Position numbers and translations under genes: made by a program. This document shows positions 61,701-64,000 of a DNA stretch of 64,000 bases, piece by piece. This DNA comes from Amorphophallus konjac. Lineage: Eukaryota > Streptophyta > Magnoliopsida > Alismatales > Araceae. The stretch's first letter is position 1, and each line of letters opens with the position of its first letter. A model generated the notes under the pieces. That model saw nothing but the letters and a program-made list of their open reading frames with translations, did not search any database and was not told the DNA's origin. The stretch lies in contig CM040121.1 in NCBI GenBank assembly GCA_022559845.1, forward strand, positions 571,070,140-571,134,139, written 5' to 3'.

Positions 61701-63218
61701 GTAAGAATCAATGAATTTTTGTAACATTTATTTTGTCTAATTTGGTTTATTGTACTGCTTGTATGGTCTGTACAATGGAATATTACTTTAACTTTCACAT
61801 GTTCAATGTTTGAAATTCAATTTTTGTAGTTATCTACTTCAAGGTTATTGCACTAACTTATACAGTCAAATGCATGTGTAATAATTTTTGTGATTTTAAG
61901 TGATTATTTATATTATTTATGATTTTTTTTTCAGATATTTTAAAATTAATTTGATTTTTTTTAACCTTTTATCTGGCCGCCGTCGGCCGAAACCGAGTCG
62001 TATCGGTTTCGGACCCGGGCGAAACCGAGTCCGAAACCGAGTTTGCCATCCTTGGTCCGGATAGGTCCTCACAAGGACCTATCCAGTCCCGAATGACCCC
62101 CTAACCTCTATAAAAACCCTTGCGGTCCCCACTTGAAAAAAAAAAGAGGAATTGGAGGAGATATCCTAGCACACTTGGAGGTATCGCTCGGAGCACTCGG
62201 AGCAATTGTTCTTTGTTGTTTTGAAGGCCCGCATAGGAGTACGGCTTATAAATACCTTTGGGTTTTGCAATTATGCCCTTAGGGGCTTTATGATGTACTT
62301 TTTCTATGTAATTTGGTGGTAAAATAATGTAATTTTCTGAATTCATCAAAAATTATGAAAATACCTCCAAAGTTACAAGGAAATACCGCAATGTCCTATA
62401 ATTGCAGAAATACCCTGCAAGTCTCAGAAAATGGAGATATGTCCCGCATGTTTTTGTATAAGAGTCCTATAAAGTCTACGATACGTCGACAAAGTCCTGT
62501 ATTTGCAGAAAAAGTCTCGTGTTTATGCAAATACCCTTTATTCTTTTCAAGGATTGCAAAAAATCCCCTGACTTCCGGCTAAATGTGTGAAGGTCATTCT
62601 TCGACATGGGTTAATTGCACACGTCCTCTAAAACTTAAATTGTTATCACACTCAGAGCCAGTGTCAAGTTGCCAATATGCCCTCAACTAGTGACAAAAAT
62701 TACAAATAAACCCTGGGAAGTATTGAATTACAAATATACCCTTGTCCCTATCGAATTGCATCTAAGTCCCTACATAGTGTCAAACTATGACATAATTAGT
62801 CACTGCCCAAATCCTTGATTAAATTTTAGACCCACCCCTACTCTCATAGGCTTATAGGTCTACTGTGTCCTAAACCAAATCACATGTTTACCCTCGCTAG
62901 GGTATAAGTACCCTTACCCTTTTAAAGGTGTTTACCGTTGTTGTTGCGAATTTGCCCTCAGTACCATAACTAATATTGTGGGGGACAATAGCTCTTCTTT
63001 GACAGTTAAACAAAGGTGTTTGAACTTTATGCCGATGTAAATTAACACTAATCAAGGTCAGTGGGGAAAGGTCCAGCACCTGAACCCTAATCATCTGATA
63101 AACCAATTTCACGGAATTAATAATGTACACACTGTTTAAATAGCTATCAAATGTGCATTCATGTTCAACAAATGAGCATGATTCTTTCTTAATTTTTTTC
63201 CCGTGTTCCAACAGTACT

Positions 63219-63958
63219 ATTCAGCAAACTAATAGGTCTAAAATCTTCAAAACCCTGTGCACCCTACTTCTTTGGGATGAGCACCAAGAGGGTTTTGTTG
63301 TTGCCCCTCAGGTGGACCCTACTCTCTTGGAACTCCCCAAAGCCTGAATAAGATCGTCATTGACAATGTCCCAACACTTCTGGAAGAAAATCATAGGGAA
63401 ATCATCTAGGCCTAGGGAGTTGCATCTGCAAGGGAGAACTGTATGCTTGATCTCTTCCTCTAGAAAGGGGCTGGAGATGGCCTCACACTGTATCGGGGAG
63501 TGGTGAGGGAGAAGATCATCAGCATTGCCAGGTATGTTCATCTATAACTCGGTAAAGAGCTCGAAGTAAAACTCCTTAGTGCACCTCCTGATGTCCTTCC
63601 TCTGGAAAATCTACTCACCAACCTTGATGGATGCAATGTGGTTAATTCTCCTCCTCCCTGAAGCAATCCTCTGAAAATACTTAGCGTTCTTGTCCCCTTC
63701 TTTGATCCACTTCTCTCTCAATCTCTGCTTCAAATAAATCTCCTCCTTAGTGAGGATCTCTTCAAATTTTGTCCTCAGGGTATCTCTGCACAATCTATCA
63801 AAGTCATCCAACAATCATGCCTCCTCCAAGCCATCTAGCCCTGCCAAGTGTTGAAGGATCCGTTCCTTTGCCATCTTGCTAAGTAGGGTTTTGTCAGCAC
63901 CCCACCTTTTAAGAATATGTGAAAGTGCTTCAGTTAACCAACCAAAGTAGCCATGAAA
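63219..63958 (-). pseudogene. LINE ORF2 part upstream of the solo LTR insertion
   Basis: On the - strand this holds the linker and start of the RT: LREKWIKEGDKNAKYFQRIA (about 63700), then SLGLDDFPMIFFQKCWDIV and FEDFRPISLLNS, which runs into the LTR insertion at 63213. It continues at 58488. The 5' end at 63958 is the truncation point of the LINE. Frames are broken. Confidence 0.8.
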
Positions 63959-63973
63959 AGTTAATTAAATACA

Positions 63974-64000
63974 ATTACAACAGTGATATGCTGAAAATAA
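63974..64000. other. Flanking sequence after LINE target-site duplication
   Basis: Twenty-seven bases beyond the right target-site duplication, probably the original flank into which the LINEs inserted. They are too short to identify. Confidence 0.4.

Larger units (their letters stand above)
59186..62054 (+). mobile_element. hAT DNA transposon, internally deleted
   Basis: The left end CATGGTTGGCAGTTTCGG and the right end (inverse of CAAGGATGGCAAACTCGG) are imperfect inverted repeats. A perfect 8 bp duplication, gtccggat, flanks it (59178-59185 and 62055-62062), as expected for hAT. Subterminal regions hold many TTTCGGCCGAAAC palindromes. Inside are a BED-like fragment and a long ORF with the hAT C-terminal dimerisation domain, but no RNase-H catalytic core, so it cannot move itself. 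It is 2,869 bp. Confidence 0.93.
58494..63213 (+). mobile_element. Solo LTR, split by a hAT element
   Basis: It starts TGTTAAGCCC and ends GTGTTCCAACA, with a perfect 5 bp duplication, gtact (58489-58493 and 63214-63218). On removal, the LINE frame ...FEDFRPISLLNS / TYKIITKML rejoins exactly, which proves the boundaries. Less the hAT and its 8 bp duplication, the LTR is 1,843 bp. A TATA-like ctataaaaaccc lies near 62103. The 3' part matches the probable LTR at 7399-10977. No internal region is present, so it is a solo LTR formed by recombination. Superfamily is not determinable from the LTR alone. Confidence 0.85.
56116..63958 (-). mobile_element. 5'-truncated LINE, antisense, carrying nested insertions
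   Basis: A LINE related to the one at 185-5831. Its 3' end at 56116 has the hairpin GTGGTACTACTCAC (56129-56142 on the - strand) and an A-tail; its 5' end at 63958 lies just before the RT. A perfect 15 bp duplication, agttaattaaataca, flanks it (56101-56115 and 63959-63973). About 2.9 kb is LINE; the rest is a solo LTR (58494-63213, with a hAT inside) and a MITE (57345-57528). Confidence 0.88.

Noticed and set aside
1..64000. tRNA and rRNA genes
   Set aside because: I looked for typical B-box and rRNA patterns by eye and saw none; a covariance-model scan would be needed to exclude short or unusual ones.

Overview
This is nuclear DNA of a flowering plant, probably a monocot. Three things suggest that: large multi-exon genes with GT-AG introns, a GC-rich F-box gene, and many L1-clade LINEs. 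The monocot guess is inference from style and GC content. I found no rRNA, tRNA, organelle or prokaryotic features.

Positions 1-36.3 kb hold the 3' part of one very large gene on the + strand. Thirty-one exons (6408 to the stop at 36263, about 7.5 kb of coding sequence, about 2,500 codons) encode the C-terminal part of a plant VPS13-type bridge lipid-transfer protein: VAB-like repeats, a C2-like segment, a DysF-like segment, the VPS13 C-terminal region, a PH-like segment and a final W-repeat pair. The 5' part of the gene lies upstream of the window. Three single-base frameshifts cluster in exons between 18.6 and 20.2 kb; all other exons are open. The introns are loaded with transposons. A full-length but decayed LINE (185-5831) lies upstream of the first exon seen. 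A 10.9 kb intron holds a probable solo LTR, an antisense LINE fragment, a 3'-truncated LINE and a 78 bp LINE tail.

Positions 36.3-44.3 kb hold the VPS13 3' flank with two short tandem duplications, a 1.7 kb terminal-inverted-repeat element filled with a G-rich minisatellite, a 132 bp in-frame tandem triplication, a 2.6 kb ORF1-only LINE with perfect target-site duplications, and an intact single-exon F-box/DUF295 gene on the - strand (42988-44142).

Positions 44.3-50 kb are AT-rich, with a (CT)n microsatellite and the last exons of an unrecognised - strand gene (46186-46537; another likely exon at 48725-48864). Two 5'-truncated LINE copies with clean target-site duplications sit here.

Positions 50-64 kb are a nested stack of transposons. 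A near full-length LINE (50072-56093, -) abuts a second, 5'-truncated LINE (56116-63958, -). The second LINE is split by a solo LTR (58494-63213), which is itself split by an internally deleted hAT element (59186-62054). Two 184 bp MITEs with the same ends as that hAT sit one in each LINE. All LINE 3' ends seen in the window share a short GTGG...CCAC-type hairpin just before the A-tail.
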